Shown: piece by piece, positions 10,140-19,905 of the stretch
How positions within the stretch are numbered: position 1 is the first letter of the stretch
Layout of the letters: each line of letters opens with the position of its first letter
Origin: JBHHZJ01 sp046758005
Lineage (GTDB): Bacteria > Pseudomonadota > Alphaproteobacteria > Kiloniellales > J153
NCBI GenBank assembly: GCA_046758005.1
Contig: JBHHZJ010000005.1
Coordinates: 3,566 to 67,565, forward strand
Direction: 5' to 3'
DNA: 64,000 bases
Notes under the pieces: generated by a model
Told to the model about the DNA's origin: nothing
What the model saw: the letters and a program-made list of their open reading frames with translations, nothing else
The model's database searches: none
Program-made: the position numbers and the translations under genes

Positions 10140-10865
10140 TCAACCCTCATCCTGGACGATCGTGTAACGGCCCCCGCCGCAGACGACCTGGGCGAAGGCT
10201 CCGGTTTCGTAGATCGAGAATACCAGAATCGGAATGGCGTTTTCACGTGCCAAGGAAATGGCCGCATGGTCCATGACGCCGAGGTCCTGGGTCAGCACAT
10301 CCAGGTAGCTCAGGCGCTCGTAGCGCCTGGCGTTCCGGACCTTGACCGGATCGGCGTCGTACACGCCGTCGACCTTGGTCCCCTTCAGCAGCACCTCGCA
10401 GCCCATCTCCGAGGCGCGCAGGGCGGCCGCTGTGTCCGTGGTGAAGAAAGGGTTTCCCGTACCGGCGGCGAAGATCACCACCCGCCCCTTCTCCATGTGC
10501 CGGACCGCCCGGCGCCGGATGTAGGGCTCGGCCACCGTGGCCATGGGGATCGCCGACTGCACCCGGGTCACGACGCCAAGCTTCTCCAGCGCGCTCTGGA
10601 CGGCCAGCGCGTTGATGACGGTGGCCAGCATCCCCATGTAGTCGGCGGTCGCCCGCTCCATCCCGGCGGCGGTGCCCGATAGGCCGCGGAAGATGTTCCC
10701 GCCGCCGATCACGAGGCAGATCTGAACCCCCATGCGGTGCACCTGGCGCACGTCGCCGGCGGTCCGTTGCACAGCGTCGGGGTCGAGCCCGTAGTCGTGG
10801 GCGCCCATGAGCGCCTCGCCCGAGATCTTGAGCAGGACCCGTTTGTAATTCGGCTTCGCGGCCAT
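10140..10865 (-). CDS. pyrH: uridylate kinase (UMP kinase)
   Basis: PyrH (241 aa) phosphorylates UMP to UDP in pyrimidine nucleotide synthesis and is a hexameric amino-acid-kinase-fold enzyme. Motifs are [14 protein letters not shown] at the N-terminus, GGGNIFRG for phosphate binding and [18 protein letters not shown] near the acceptor site. The frame is open for 26 codons upstream, but ATG 10865 has an AAGGAG ribosome site 7 nt before it and gives the family length, so I chose it. It is separated from tsf by about 105 bp. Confidence 0.96.
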   Translation of the reverse strand: MAAKPNYKRVLLKISGEALMGAHDYGLDPDAVQRTAGDVRQVHRMGVQICLVIGGGNIFRGLSGTAAGMERATADYMGMLATVINALAVQSALEKLGVVTRVQSAIPMATVAEPYIRRRAVRHMEKGRVVIFAAGTGNPFFTTDTAAALRASEMGCEVLLKGTKVDGVYDADPVKVRNARRYERLSYLDVLTQDLGVMDHAAISLARENAIPILVFSIYETGAFAQVVCGGGRYTIVQDEG

Positions 10866-10970
10866 GGACTCCTTCGATGAAACGGCCTCGACGATCGCGC
10901 GCGCCTCGGCCCGGCGGACGGACACCGGGCCGCGGTGAGCCATGATGACCTCCCGCCGACCCGGACGGGA

Positions 10971-11897
10971 TCACTGCCCGAGCTGCGCGGCGACCTCGGT
11001 GGCGAAGTCGCTTTCCTCGCGCTCCACCCCCTCGCCGAGCTGAAAGCGGACGAAGCCGGCGATCTTGATCGGCGCGCCGATTTCCTCGGCCGTCTGCTCC
11101 ACGGCCTTGCGCACCTTCGTCTCGCCGTCGATGACGTAGGTCTGCTCGAGCAAACAGACGTCCTCATAGAACTTGCGCAGGCGACCCTCGACCATCTTCT
11201 CGATCACGTTGTCCGGCTTGCCGGTGGCGCGCGCCTGCGCGCTCAGGACGTTCTTCTCGCGGTCGAGCGCCGCCGGCTCGACGTCGCCGGTATCCACTAC
11301 CTGCGGCGCGGTCGCCGCCACGTGCATGGCGAGCCGCCGGCCGAAGGCGCCCAGCTTGTCCTTGTCGCCCGCGGACTCGAGCGCGACGAGGACGCCGATC
11401 TTGCCGAGTCCCGGGGCGGTCTGGTTGTGGACGTACGAGGCCACGATGCCGTCGCGGACCTCGAGGTACGCGGCGCGCCGCAAGGTCATGTTCTCGCCGA
11501 TCTTGGCGATGAGGGCGGTCAGCTGGTCGTCCACGGTCCCCGCCGCGCCCGGGTAACCCGCCGCGCTCAACTTCTCCACGTCGTCGCCGGCGTCGAGCGC
11601 GAGCTTCGCGACCGTGCGCACGAAGTCCTGGAACGTTTCGTTGCGCGCCACGAAGTCGGTCTCGGAGTTGACCTCGACCACGGCCCCGCGCGCGCCCTCG
11701 GCGACCACGCCGACCAGGCCCTCGGCGGCCACGCGCCCCGCTTTCTTGGCGGCGGCGGCCAGGCCTTTCTTGCGCAGCCAGTCGACCGCGCCTTCGAGGT
11801 CGCCGCCCGTCTCGGTCAGCGCCCTCTTGCAGTCCATCATGCCGGCGCCCGTCTTCTCGCGCAGCTCCTTGACCAGCGCAGCGGTGATCTCGGCCAT
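10971..11897 (-). CDS. tsf: elongation factor Ts
   Basis: EF-Ts (308 aa) is the guanine-nucleotide exchange factor for EF-Tu. The N-terminal module [20 protein letters not shown] ends next to CKRALTE, which contacts EF-Tu, and the core has [10 protein letters not shown]. Length is typical. It follows rpsB across a 90-bp spacer that holds a perfect hairpin (see 11945-11967), which could adjust the amount of tsf relative to rpsB. Confidence 0.97.
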   Translation of the reverse strand: MAEITAALVKELREKTGAGMMDCKRALTETGGDLEGAVDWLRKKGLAAAAKKAGRVAAEGLVGVVAEGARGAVVEVNSETDFVARNETFQDFVRTVAKLALDAGDDVEKLSAAGYPGAAGTVDDQLTALIAKIGENMTLRRAAYLEVRDGIVASYVHNQTAPGLGKIGVLVALESAGDKDKLGAFGRRLAMHVAATAPQVVDTGDVEPAALDREKNVLSAQARATGKPDNVIEKMVEGRLRKFYEDVCLLEQTYVIDGETKVRKAVEQTAEEIGAPIKIAGFVRFQLGEGVEREESDFATEVAAQLGQ

Positions 11898-11944
11898 GAC
11901 CTATCCGTCTCCTCGGTGCAAATTCCACCCCATTCGAGTTTCGA

Positions 11945-11967
11945 CGCACCGGCGAGGCGCCGGTGCG
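11945..11967 (-). promoter_or_regulatory. perfect hairpin in the rpsB-tsf spacer (possible attenuator or processing site)
   Basis: Ten bases, CGCACCGGCG, are repeated as an exact inverted copy after a 3-nt loop, giving a very stable 10-bp GC-rich stem-loop in the mRNA between rpsB and tsf. No T-run follows on the transcribed strand, so it is not an ordinary intrinsic terminator. A partial terminator or an RNase site that uncouples tsf from rpsB is plausible; this is inference. Confidence 0.6.
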
Positions 11968-11987
11968 GCGGCGATCGACGTGGCGGC

Positions 11988-13100
11988 TCAGGCGCTCGCC
12001 GTGCTCTTGTCCGCGACCGCAATGGCGGTGGCGGGCTCCTCGACGGGGGTCGCTTCCGCCGATTCGCCCGCGCCGGGCTCCTCCGGTGTGGCCTCGCCTG
12101 CGACGGTCTCGGCCTTCTCAGCAGCCTCCTCGGGCTCGGCCTTCGCGGCAACCGCCTTTGCCTCGACATCCTCGGCAGCCGCCTCGGGCTCGGCCGTCGC
12201 GGCAACCGCCTCTGTCTCGACCTCCGCAGCAGCCTCCTCGGACTCGGCCTTCGCGGCAACCGCCTCGGTCTCGGCCTTCGAGGCAACCGCCTCGGTCTCG
12301 GCCTTCGCGGCAGCCTCCTCGGGCTCGGCCTCCGCGGCAGCCGCCTCGGTCTCGGGCAGCGTTTCCACGAGCCCTTCTTCGGCCTCGCCCACGTCCGCGC
12401 CGCTGGCCATGAGTTCGGCCTGGATGCCGTCCAGCACGGCGTCGGAGATCAAATCGCAGTACAGGCTGATGGCGCGGATCGCGTCGTCGTTGCCGGGGAT
12501 TGGGTGGGTGACGTCCTCGGGGTCGGAATTCGAGTCGACGAGGGCGACGACCGGAATCGCCAAGACCTTGGCCTCTTTGACGGCGATGTGCTCCTTGTTG
12601 GTGTCGATCACGAAGAGCACGTCCGGTAAACCGCCCATTTCCTTGATGCCGCCCAGCGCGCGATCGAGCTTGTCGCGCTCCCGGGTCAGGTGGAGCAGCT
12701 CCTTCTTGGTCAGGCCCGACTCCTCCTGCGCGAGGCGTTCGTCGAGTTCGCGCAAGCGGCGGATCGACTGCGAGATGGTCTTCCAGTTGGTCAGCATGCC
12801 GCCGAGCCAGCGGTGGTTGACGTAGTATTGGCCGCAACGCTTGGCCGACTCTGCGATCATGTCGCTCGCCTGCCGCTTTGTGCCCACGAACAGGACCCGG
12901 CCGCCGCCGGCGACCACGTCGCGGACGAAGACCAGGGCCCGATGGAGCAGCGGGACCGTCTGCTCGAGGTCGAGGATGTGCACGCCGTTGCGCTTGCCGA
13001 AGATGTACGGGGCCATCTTCGGGTTCCAGCGGCGGGTCGTGTGTCCGAAATGGACGCCAGCCTCCAGGAGCTGGCGCATAGTGAAGGTCGGTAGCGCCAT
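11988..13100 (-). CDS. rpsB: 30S ribosomal protein S2 with a long Ala/Glu repeat tail
   Basis: Residues 1-232 are ordinary S2, needed for late 30S assembly ([20 protein letters not shown] near the start, then [14 protein letters not shown], then [17 protein letters not shown]). The protein then continues for about 138 residues, to 370 aa in total, against about 241 in E. coli. Residues 252-331 are a low-complexity tandem repeat with a nine-residue period of the type AxKAETEAV, encoded by a 27-bp DNA repeat; the end is Pro/Glu/Ala-rich. C-terminal S2 extensions are known in Alphaproteobacteria, but this one is long and repetitive. A promoter lies upstream at 13223-13251. Confidence 0.96.
   Translation of the reverse strand: MALPTFTMRQLLEAGVHFGHTTRRWNPKMAPYIFGKRNGVHILDLEQTVPLLHRALVFVRDVVAGGGRVLFVGTKRQASDMIAESAKRCGQYYVNHRWLGGMLTNWKTISQSIRRLRELDERLAQEESGLTKKELLHLTRERDKLDRALGGIKEMGGLPDVLFVIDTNKEHIAVKEAKVLAIPVVALVDSNSDPEDVTHPIPGNDDAIRAISLYCDLISDAVLDGIQAELMASGADVGEAEEGLVETLPETEAAAAEAEPEEAAAKAETEAVASKAETEAVAAKAESEEAAAEVETEAVAATAEPEAAAEDVEAKAVAAKAEPEEAAEKAETVAGEATPEEPGAGESAEATPVEEPATAIAVADKSTASA
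12108..12347 (-). repeat. 27-bp tandem repeat inside rpsB (nine-residue acidic/alanine period)
   Basis: About eight to nine imperfect copies of a 27-bp unit encode the repetitive tail of S2. Successive units read [45 protein letters not shown] and so on. The DNA copies are visibly alike (repeated gccttcgcggcaaccgcctc-type segments), so the copy number could vary between strains by slippage or unequal exchange. Confidence 0.75.
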
Positions 13101-13165
13101 GATCTCTTCTTTTCCGGTTCAGCCGCCGCGGGCCTCGCATCCGCCAATCGGACACCGGAGCGACG

Positions 13166-13186
13166 CCCGGGGATTCGTCCCCCGGG
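13166..13186 (-). promoter_or_regulatory. hairpin in the rpsB 5' untranslated region
   Basis: CCCGGGG and CCCCGGG form an exact 7-bp stem with a 7-nt loop in the ~115-nt leader between the predicted transcription start and the rpsB ATG. In E. coli, S2 represses its own operon through the rpsB leader, so a leader structure is expected, but I cannot show that this hairpin binds S2. Confidence 0.45.
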
Positions 13187-13222
13187 GACCGCGCAGCCCG
13201 CGTGTGTCGTTGAGTGCGCCGG

Positions 13223-13251
13223 GTAGTACCCCTCAAGCCCGGATATTGCAA
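13223..13251 (-). promoter_or_regulatory. probable housekeeping promoter of the rpsB operon
   Basis: On the minus strand TTGCAA (-35, 13246-13251) and TACTAC (-10, 13223-13228) are 17 bp apart, which fits a sigma-70-type promoter. The transcript would start near 13216, giving a leader of about 115 nt before rpsB. It lies in the 177-bp gap after dnaE, and no other promoter-like pair is as good there. Confidence 0.5.
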
Positions 13252-13277
13252 GGGGAAAACCGGTCCGCGGGGCGGCC

Positions 13278-16200
13278 TCAGACGTCCTGCACCTCGACGC
13301 CCGGGATCGCCTTGATCGCCTGTCGGATGGTCGGGGACAAGCGGTAGCCGCCGGGCAGGTCCAGCTCCACCTCGCGCCCGTCGGCCAGGTCGAGGACCAG
13401 CGAGATCCGCCCGCGCCCGCGCCCCTCGCGCGCGAGCAAGCTCTTCAGGCTGCCGAGTGGTCGTTCGTCGCCGAGGAAGACCTTGAGCCCCGTCCCCGCC
13501 CGGGCGACGGCGGCGTCCAGGGGCTCGACCTCCTGGGCCATGAGGCGCAGGTCTTCCCCGTCACCCCTGGGCTCGACCGTCAGCAGCAGCGGCGCGCCGC
13601 CCTCGAGCAGGTCGCGGGACCTGGAAAGCAGCTCGGAAAAGACGACGACCTCGAAGACCCCGCTGGTATCGGACAGCTGCACGAATGCGAAGCGGTTGCC
13701 CTGGCGCGAGGTGCGCTCCTGCTTGCCGATCACGATGCCGGCGACCCGCTTCCGGCCCGCCTCGTGGTCGAGGATAGCGGGCAGCTCGGCGGCGTGGACG
13801 ACCCGCAGCCGTTCGAGCGCCCTGGCGTGGGCGTCGAGCGGGTGGGCCGAGAGGTAGAAGCCGATGGCCTCGAACTCGTGCCGCAGGCGCTCCATGGGGG
13901 GCCAGTCGTCGCCCTGCGCCATGGTCAGGTCCGGCGCCTCGGCGTCCGAGCCGTTGCCGAAAAGGGTCTCTTGGGCGCTCGCCCGCTCGCTGGCCGCCGC
14001 GGCGGCGTGCCGGACGATCGTCTCGGCCGCCTCGTAGACTTGACGACGGTTACGGTTGAGGCCGTCGAAGGCGCCGGCGCAGGCGAGGTTCTCCAGCTGA
14101 CGCTTGTTGAGGCTGCGCGCGTCGGCCCGGCGTGCGAAATCGCCGAGGCTTCGGAAGGGGCCGCCGGCCTCCCGCTCGGCGACCAGCACGCGCATGGCCG
14201 CCTCGCCGACGTTCTTGATCGCGCCGAGCGCGTAGCGGATCGCCGGCCGGCCCTCGCGCCCGCCGTTCGCGCTCGGCGTCTCGACGCTGAAATCCGCGCG
14301 CGAACGGTTGACGTCAGGCGGCAGCAGCGGAATCCCGAGGCGCCCGAGCTCCTGGCGAAAGACGTTGAGCTTGTCCGTGTTGCCCATGTCGAACGTCATG
14401 GAGGCGGCCAGGAACTCGACCGGGTAATTGGCCTTCAGGTATGCGGTCTGGTAGGCGACGAGGGCGTAGGCCGCCGCGTGCGCCTTGTTGAAGCCGTAGC
14501 CGGCGAACTTGGCCATCTGCTCGAAGATCTGCTCGGCCCTGGCCGAAGGCACGCCGCGGGCGGCCGCGCCCTCGATGAACGTCTTGCGCTGCGCCTCCAT
14601 CTCGGACTTGATCTTCTTGCCCATGGCCTTGCGCAGGATATCCGCGCTGCCGAGGGAGTAGCCGGCCAGCTCTTGAGCGATCTGCAGGACCTGTTCCTGA
14701 TAGATCATGATCCCGAAGGTTTCCTTCAGGATGCCTTCGAGGCTCGGATACAGGGTGTCCGACGCTTCCTCGCCGTGCTTGCGGGCGATGTAGCTGGGAA
14801 TGTTGTCCATCGGCCCGGGGCGGTAGAGGGCGACGACCGCGATGATTTCCTCGAAGCGGTCCGGCTTGAGGCCCCTGAGGACGTCGCGCATGCCGGCGGA
14901 CTCAAGCTGGAACACGCCGACGGTCTCGCCGCGGCCCAGCATCTCGTATGTCTTGGGGTCGTCGAGGGGGATGCGCAACAGGTCGATGTCGACGCCGCGC
15001 TCCACGATCAACTCGCACGCCCGGGCGAGCACGGAGAGGGTCTTGAGGCCGAGGAAGTCGAACTTCACGAGGCCGGCCTTCTCGACGTACTTCATGCTGA
15101 ACTGGGTGACCGGCATCTCCGAGCGCGGGTCGCGGTAGAGCGGGACCAGCTCATCGAGGGACCGGTCGCCGATCACGACGCCGGCTGCGTGGGTCGAGGC
15201 GTGCCGGTACAAGCCCTCGAGCTTGAGCGCGATGTCGATCAGCCGAGCCACGGTCTCGTCCCGGTCGCGCATCTCCTGCAGCCGCGCCTCGGCCGCGATC
15301 GCGCGCTCCAGGCTCACCGGGTTGGCCGGGTTGTGCGGCACCAGCTTGCAGATTCGGTCGACCTGCGGATACGGCATGTGCAGGACCCGCCCCACATCGC
15401 GCAGCGCGGCGCGGGCCTGCAGCTTGCCGAACGTGATGATCTGGGCCACCCGGTCGCGGCCGTACTTGTCCTGCACATAGCGGATCACCTCGTCGCGCCG
15501 CTCCTGGCAGAAGTCTATGTCGAAGTCCGGCATTGAGATGCGCTCGGGGTTGAGAAAACGCTCGAAGACGAGGCCCCAACGCAGTGGATCCAGATCGGTA
15601 ATGGTCAACGCCCAGGCGACCACCGAGGCGGCGCCCGAGCCCCGCCCCGGGCCGACGGGAATGCCCCGCTGCTTGGCCCACTGGATGAAGTCGGCGACGA
15701 TCAGGAAGTAGCCGGGGAAGCCCATCTGCTCGATGATGCCGAGCTCGTAGTTCTGACGCTCCCGGTACACGCGCGCCGCGGCCTGCCGCGCCGCCTCGTC
15801 CATGTCCGGCGCGAACACCTGCGTTTCCAGGCGAGCCTTCAGCCCCGCCTCGGCCCGGGCTCGCAGCTCCTCGGTCTCGCTGCGTCCGCACTCGGTGGGA
15901 AAGGCCGGCAGAATGGGCGCGACCTCGTCGGGCACATAGGCGCAGCGCCGGGCGATGACGAGGGTGTTGTCCACCGCCTCGGGCAGGTCGGCGAAAAGGC
16001 GGGCCATCTCCTCGGCCGACTTGAAGCGGTGCTCGGGGGTCAGGCGGCGGCGCTCGCTCTCGGCCACGTACGCGCCCTCGGCGATGCACAGGAGCGCGTC
16101 GTGCGCTTCGTACATGTTCTCGTCGGCGAAGAAGGCCTCGTTGGTGGCGACGAGCGGCAGGTCGTGCGCGTACGCGAGGTCGACCAGCCGGTCCTCGATC

Positions 16201-16763
16201 CGGGTCTCCTCGGGCAGGCCGTGGCGCATCAGCTCGACGTACAGCCTGCCGGGGAAAATCCGCGCCAGCGCACGCAGGATCTCTTCCGCCACCTCGTCCC
16301 GCCCCTCGAGCAGCCGCCGCCCGACCGGTCCCGCCGGGCCGCCGGTCAGCGCGATCAGGCCGCCGCCGAACGTGTCCAAGTCGGCGGGCGCGACCTGTGG
16401 CGGCTCGCCCGGCGCGGTCTCCAGATAGGACTTGGAGACGAGCTTCATCAGGTTGCGGTAACCCGCCTCGCTCTGCACGAGCAGGACGAACGGCTCCGGC
16501 GCCGGTGACGGCGGGGAACCGCCGGCGAGCTCGCCACGTTCCCGACCCAGGGCGATCTGGCAGCCGATGATCGGCTGCACGCCGGCCCGCCGCGCGGCCA
16601 GCGCGAACTCCAGCGCGCCGAACAGGTTGCCGCTGTCCGTGACCGCGACGGCCGGCATCGCGTGGCCGCGGCACAGCGCGATCAGCTCGTCGATCTTGAG
16701 CGCGCCTTCGAGCAGGGAATAGGCGGAGTGGACGCGGAGGTGGACGAATCCGGCGTGCGGCAT
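13278..16763 (-). CDS. dnaE: DNA polymerase III alpha subunit
   Basis: DnaE (1161 aa) is the replicative polymerase catalytic subunit. In order: PHP domain from HLRVHSAYSLLEG (about residues 8-270), palm with the catalytic triad in PDFDIDFCQERRDE, fingers and thumb (GPGRGSGAASVVAW, MAKFAGYGFNKAHAAAYALV), then the OB-fold and tail domain. ATG 16763 (MPHAGF) was chosen because the open frame upstream overlaps the next gene and adds no family sequence; an ATG 12 nt earlier is possible. It is 43 bp downstream of the methyltransferase gene and may be transcribed with lolC-lolD. Confidence 0.96.
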   Translation of the reverse strand: MPHAGFVHLRVHSAYSLLEGALKIDELIALCRGHAMPAVAVTDSGNLFGALEFALAARRAGVQPIIGCQIALGRERGELAGGSPPSPAPEPFVLLVQSEAGYRNLMKLVSKSYLETAPGEPPQVAPADLDTFGGGLIALTGGPAGPVGRRLLEGRDEVAEEILRALARIFPGRLYVELMRHGLPEETRIEDRLVDLAYAHDLPLVATNEAFFADENMYEAHDALLCIAEGAYVAESERRRLTPEHRFKSAEEMARLFADLPEAVDNTLVIARRCAYVPDEVAPILPAFPTECGRSETEELRARAEAGLKARLETQVFAPDMDEAARQAAARVYRERQNYELGIIEQMGFPGYFLIVADFIQWAKQRGIPVGPGRGSGAASVVAWALTITDLDPLRWGLVFERFLNPERISMPDFDIDFCQERRDEVIRYVQDKYGRDRVAQIITFGKLQARAALRDVGRVLHMPYPQVDRICKLVPHNPANPVSLERAIAAEARLQEMRDRDETVARLIDIALKLEGLYRHASTHAAGVVIGDRSLDELVPLYRDPRSEMPVTQFSMKYVEKAGLVKFDFLGLKTLSVLARACELIVERGVDIDLLRIPLDDPKTYEMLGRGETVGVFQLESAGMRDVLRGLKPDRFEEIIAVVALYRPGPMDNIPSYIARKHGEEASDTLYPSLEGILKETFGIMIYQEQVLQIAQELAGYSLGSADILRKAMGKKIKSEMEAQRKTFIEGAAARGVPSARAEQIFEQMAKFAGYGFNKAHAAAYALVAYQTAYLKANYPVEFLAASMTFDMGNTDKLNVFRQELGRLGIPLLPPDVNRSRADFSVETPSANGGREGRPAIRYALGAIKNVGEAAMRVLVAEREAGGPFRSLGDFARRADARSLNKRQLENLACAGAFDGLNRNRRQVYEAAETIVRHAAAAASERASAQETLFGNGSDAEAPDLTMAQGDDWPPMERLRHEFEAIGFYLSAHPLDAHARALERLRVVHAAELPAILDHEAGRKRVAGIVIGKQERTSRQGNRFAFVQLSDTSGVFEVVVFSELLSRSRDLLEGGAPLLLTVEPRGDGEDLRLMAQEVEPLDAAVARAGTGLKVFLGDERPLGSLKSLLAREGRGRGRISLVLDLADGREVELDLPGGYRLSPTIRQAIKAIPGVEVQDV

Positions 16764-16806
16764 GGCGCAGAGCATACATCGCCGCGCCGGCCTGTCACCT
16801 TGTGGA

Positions 16807-17727
16807 TTACGGGGAAATCCGTTTCGGTAGGCGTTCCCTGAGCAACCGGATGTGCTCGGGGCCGATGCCGCAGCAGCCGCCAACCACCTGCACGCCCATG
16901 GCCACCCATTTCCGGGCCTCCGCCGCGTAGTCTTCGGGCGAAATGATATCGACGAACTGCCAGTCCGGCATGACGAAGTGTCCGCTGTGCGGGTAGGCGG
17001 CGACCGGGCCGGACCATGTCTCGAAGATGACCCGAAGGGCCGGCTCGACGGTCGCCACCTCGCTGTGCATGACCCCGGCGAGCGCGCCGCCGGCCGCCAT
17101 CACCTTGGCGAGGCCCTCGGCGAGGCCCGTCGTGCTGTCCGCGCGCCGGAAGAAGAGCGTCTTGCCGTCCGCCCCGGGCCGGCAACTGAATCCCACCCAG
17201 ACGGGCAGTCCCGTGGCGGTCGCGGCCTCGACCGCGTAGGTGCCGTACTCGATGTCCTGCATCATTTCGAGCGCGATCAGGTCGACCCCGGCCTCCGCCA
17301 GCGCCGCGGCCTGCTCCCGATAATCGGCTTGTGCGACGTCGGGCCGGGGCGCCTTGTCCTTCGCGTTTTCCGGCAGAAAGCTGGAAATCGACCCGGCGAC
17401 CCAGACGTTCCGGCCGCGCGCGGCGCGCTCGCGCGCCGCATGCGCCAGCTCGACCGCCCGCCGATTGAGTTCGCCCGCCCGCGCGCCCAGGCCGGCCGGC
17501 TCGAGCACGTTGCGCGCGGCGCCGAAGGTGTTGGTGATGATCACGTCGGCACCGGCGCGGATGTAGTCCTCGTGGATGTCGCGGATCACGTCGGGATGGG
17601 TGGCGATGGCCGCCCCGCTCCAGGCGACCCGGTCCATGGGCACGCCGCGGCGCTGCAACTCGGTGCCCATGGCGCCGTCGAGGAGGATGACCTCGCCGCG
17701 TTCGAGACGCTCCTGCAACTCGATCAT
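16807..17727 (-). CDS. homocysteine S-methyltransferase family protein (betaine-homocysteine methyltransferase-like)
   Basis: This 306-aa TIM-barrel protein belongs to the Pfam S-methyl_trans family, which moves a methyl group (from betaine, S-methylmethionine or similar) to homocysteine. Visible motifs are ILLDGAMGTELQRRG at the N-terminus, TNTFGA, and the C-terminal zinc pair Cys285-Cys286 in VGGCCGIGPEHI. The third canonical zinc ligand, the Cys of the usual GxNC segment, is replaced: the sequence there is GVMHSE, with His221 at the Cys position. The methyl donor cannot be told from sequence. It lies between lolD and dnaE, a position usually without an intervening gene in related genomes. 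Confidence 0.85.
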   Translation of the reverse strand: MIELQERLERGEVILLDGAMGTELQRRGVPMDRVAWSGAAIATHPDVIRDIHEDYIRAGADVIITNTFGAARNVLEPAGLGARAGELNRRAVELAHAARERAARGRNVWVAGSISSFLPENAKDKAPRPDVAQADYREQAAALAEAGVDLIALEMMQDIEYGTYAVEAATATGLPVWVGFSCRPGADGKTLFFRRADSTTGLAEGLAKVMAAGGALAGVMHSEVATVEPALRVIFETWSGPVAAYPHSGHFVMPDWQFVDIISPEDYAAEARKWVAMGVQVVGGCCGIGPEHIRLLRERLPKRISP

Positions 17728-17794
17728 GTCTTCGCCCGCCGTTCCCGATGGCCACCCCGCCCGGCCAAAATAGCACGCACCGGCCTGCGGGCAA

Positions 17795-18521
<727 letters not shown>

Positions 18522-18529
<8 letters not shown>

Positions 18530-19784
18530 AACGCAGCGCCTCCACCGGATCGAGCCGCCCGGCGCGCCAGGCCGGATAGACGGTTGCAGTGAAGGATAGG
18601 CCGAGCGCCATCACGATGACCGCGGCCACTTCGCCCCAGTCGATGACCGCGGGAATTTGCGAAAGAAATCGGATCTCGGGGCTCCAGAGGTCGGTTCCGG
18701 TCAGGCCTTCGAGGACTTGGCGGATGCTCTCGATGTTGAGACAAAAAGCGATGCCCAGGATCAGCCCGATCATGGTCCCGACGACCCCGATGCTGGCGCC
18801 GCTCATCAGGAAGATGCGCAGGACCATGCCCCGCGTCGCCCCCATGGTGCGAAGGATCGCGATGTCCCGCCCCTTGTCCTTCACCAGCATGATCATGCCC
18901 GAGATTATGTTGAAGGCCGCAACGACAATGATCAGGGTCAAGATCAGGAACATGACGTTGCGTTCCACCTGGATCGCGTTGAAGAAGCTGGAATTCGACT
19001 GCTGCCAGTCGAGAATCCGGTAACCCGGGCCGAGGGCGGCCGCGATGCGCCGGGTCGCCTCGCGCACCTTGTCCGGGTCCTCTACGAAGATCTCGATCGC
19101 GTTGACCTGCCCGGGCAGGCGGAAGAAGAGCTGGGCCGCCTTCAGCGGCAGGTAAATGAAGGTGCTGTCGTACTCGTACATGCCGACCTGGAACAGGCCG
19201 ACGATGCGGTAGGCCTTGAGGCGCGGCATAGTGCCCATGACCGTCGCCGTCCCTTGGGGCGAGACAAGGGTCACGCTGTCACCGACCCGCAGGTTCAGCC
19301 GCTGGGCCAGACGGCTGCCGATCACGACCGCGCCGCCGGCGCCCTCCTCCGCGGCGGCGAACCCGTCGAGCGAGCCCGCGACCATGTTGTCGGCGATGAG
19401 CGCGCGCGCCCTCAGGTCTTCCGGCCGGACCCCGCGCACGAGCCCGCCCGAGGCCGCGCCGCGCGCGATAACCATGACCTGCGCTTCGACATGGGCGGTC
19501 GCGCCGACCACGCCCTCGACGCCGCGCAGACGCGCCACGACGGCCTCGTAGTCGGCGATCGGCCCCTGCGACCCGTAGACCGTGAGATGTCCGTTGACGC
19601 CGAGAATGCGCGCCAGCAGCTCCTGGCGGAACCCGTTCATCACCGCCATGACGATGATCAGGGTCGCCACCCCGAGCGCGATTCCCAGCAGGGAAAACCC
19701 GGCGATGACGGAGATGAAGCCCTCCTGGCGCCGCGCGCGCAGGTAGCGCATCGCGACCATCCGTTCGAAGGGGCTGAGGATCAT
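18522..19784 (-). CDS. lipoprotein-releasing ABC transporter permease LolC/LolE family
   Basis: This 420-aa protein has one N-terminal membrane helix (about residues 24-48), a large periplasmic domain and three C-terminal helices (about 270-400), the MacB/FtsX topology of LolC/E. The opening [28 protein letters not shown] is typical (first 20 residues [20 protein letters not shown]). A single permease gene is present, as in other Alphaproteobacteria, where one LolC/E-type protein probably forms a homodimer (often called LolF-like) instead of a LolC-LolE pair. It is followed by lolD. Confidence 0.92.
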
Positions 19785-19823
19785 GAGCGCGACCGGAGCT
19801 CAGGCCCGCGGTGCGTGGGAGCG

Positions 19824-19856
19824 GACCTCATGTTTGGATAGGTGCAACATGAGGTC
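19824..19856. repeat. perfect 11-11-11 inverted repeat between proS and lolC
   Basis: GACCTCATGTT is followed by an 11-nt spacer and its exact reverse complement AACATGAGGTC. The element fills the middle of the 121-bp spacer downstream of proS and 40 bp upstream of the lolC start. It has moderate GC and no adjacent T-run, so it does not look like an intrinsic terminator. It could be a protein-binding site or an mRNA hairpin. Confidence 0.85.
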
Positions 19857-19905
19857 GTCATACCGAGCTCGTTCAAGGATGAGAATCCGCTCACGAAATA
19901 CGGTT

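Noticed and set aside
13278..16763. Loss of a metal-binding His in the DnaE PHP domain (AVTDSGNLFG)
   Set aside because: E. coli DnaE also lacks the full metal set at this motif (ITDFTNLCG), so proofreading by the PHP domain is not expected and the variation is ordinary.
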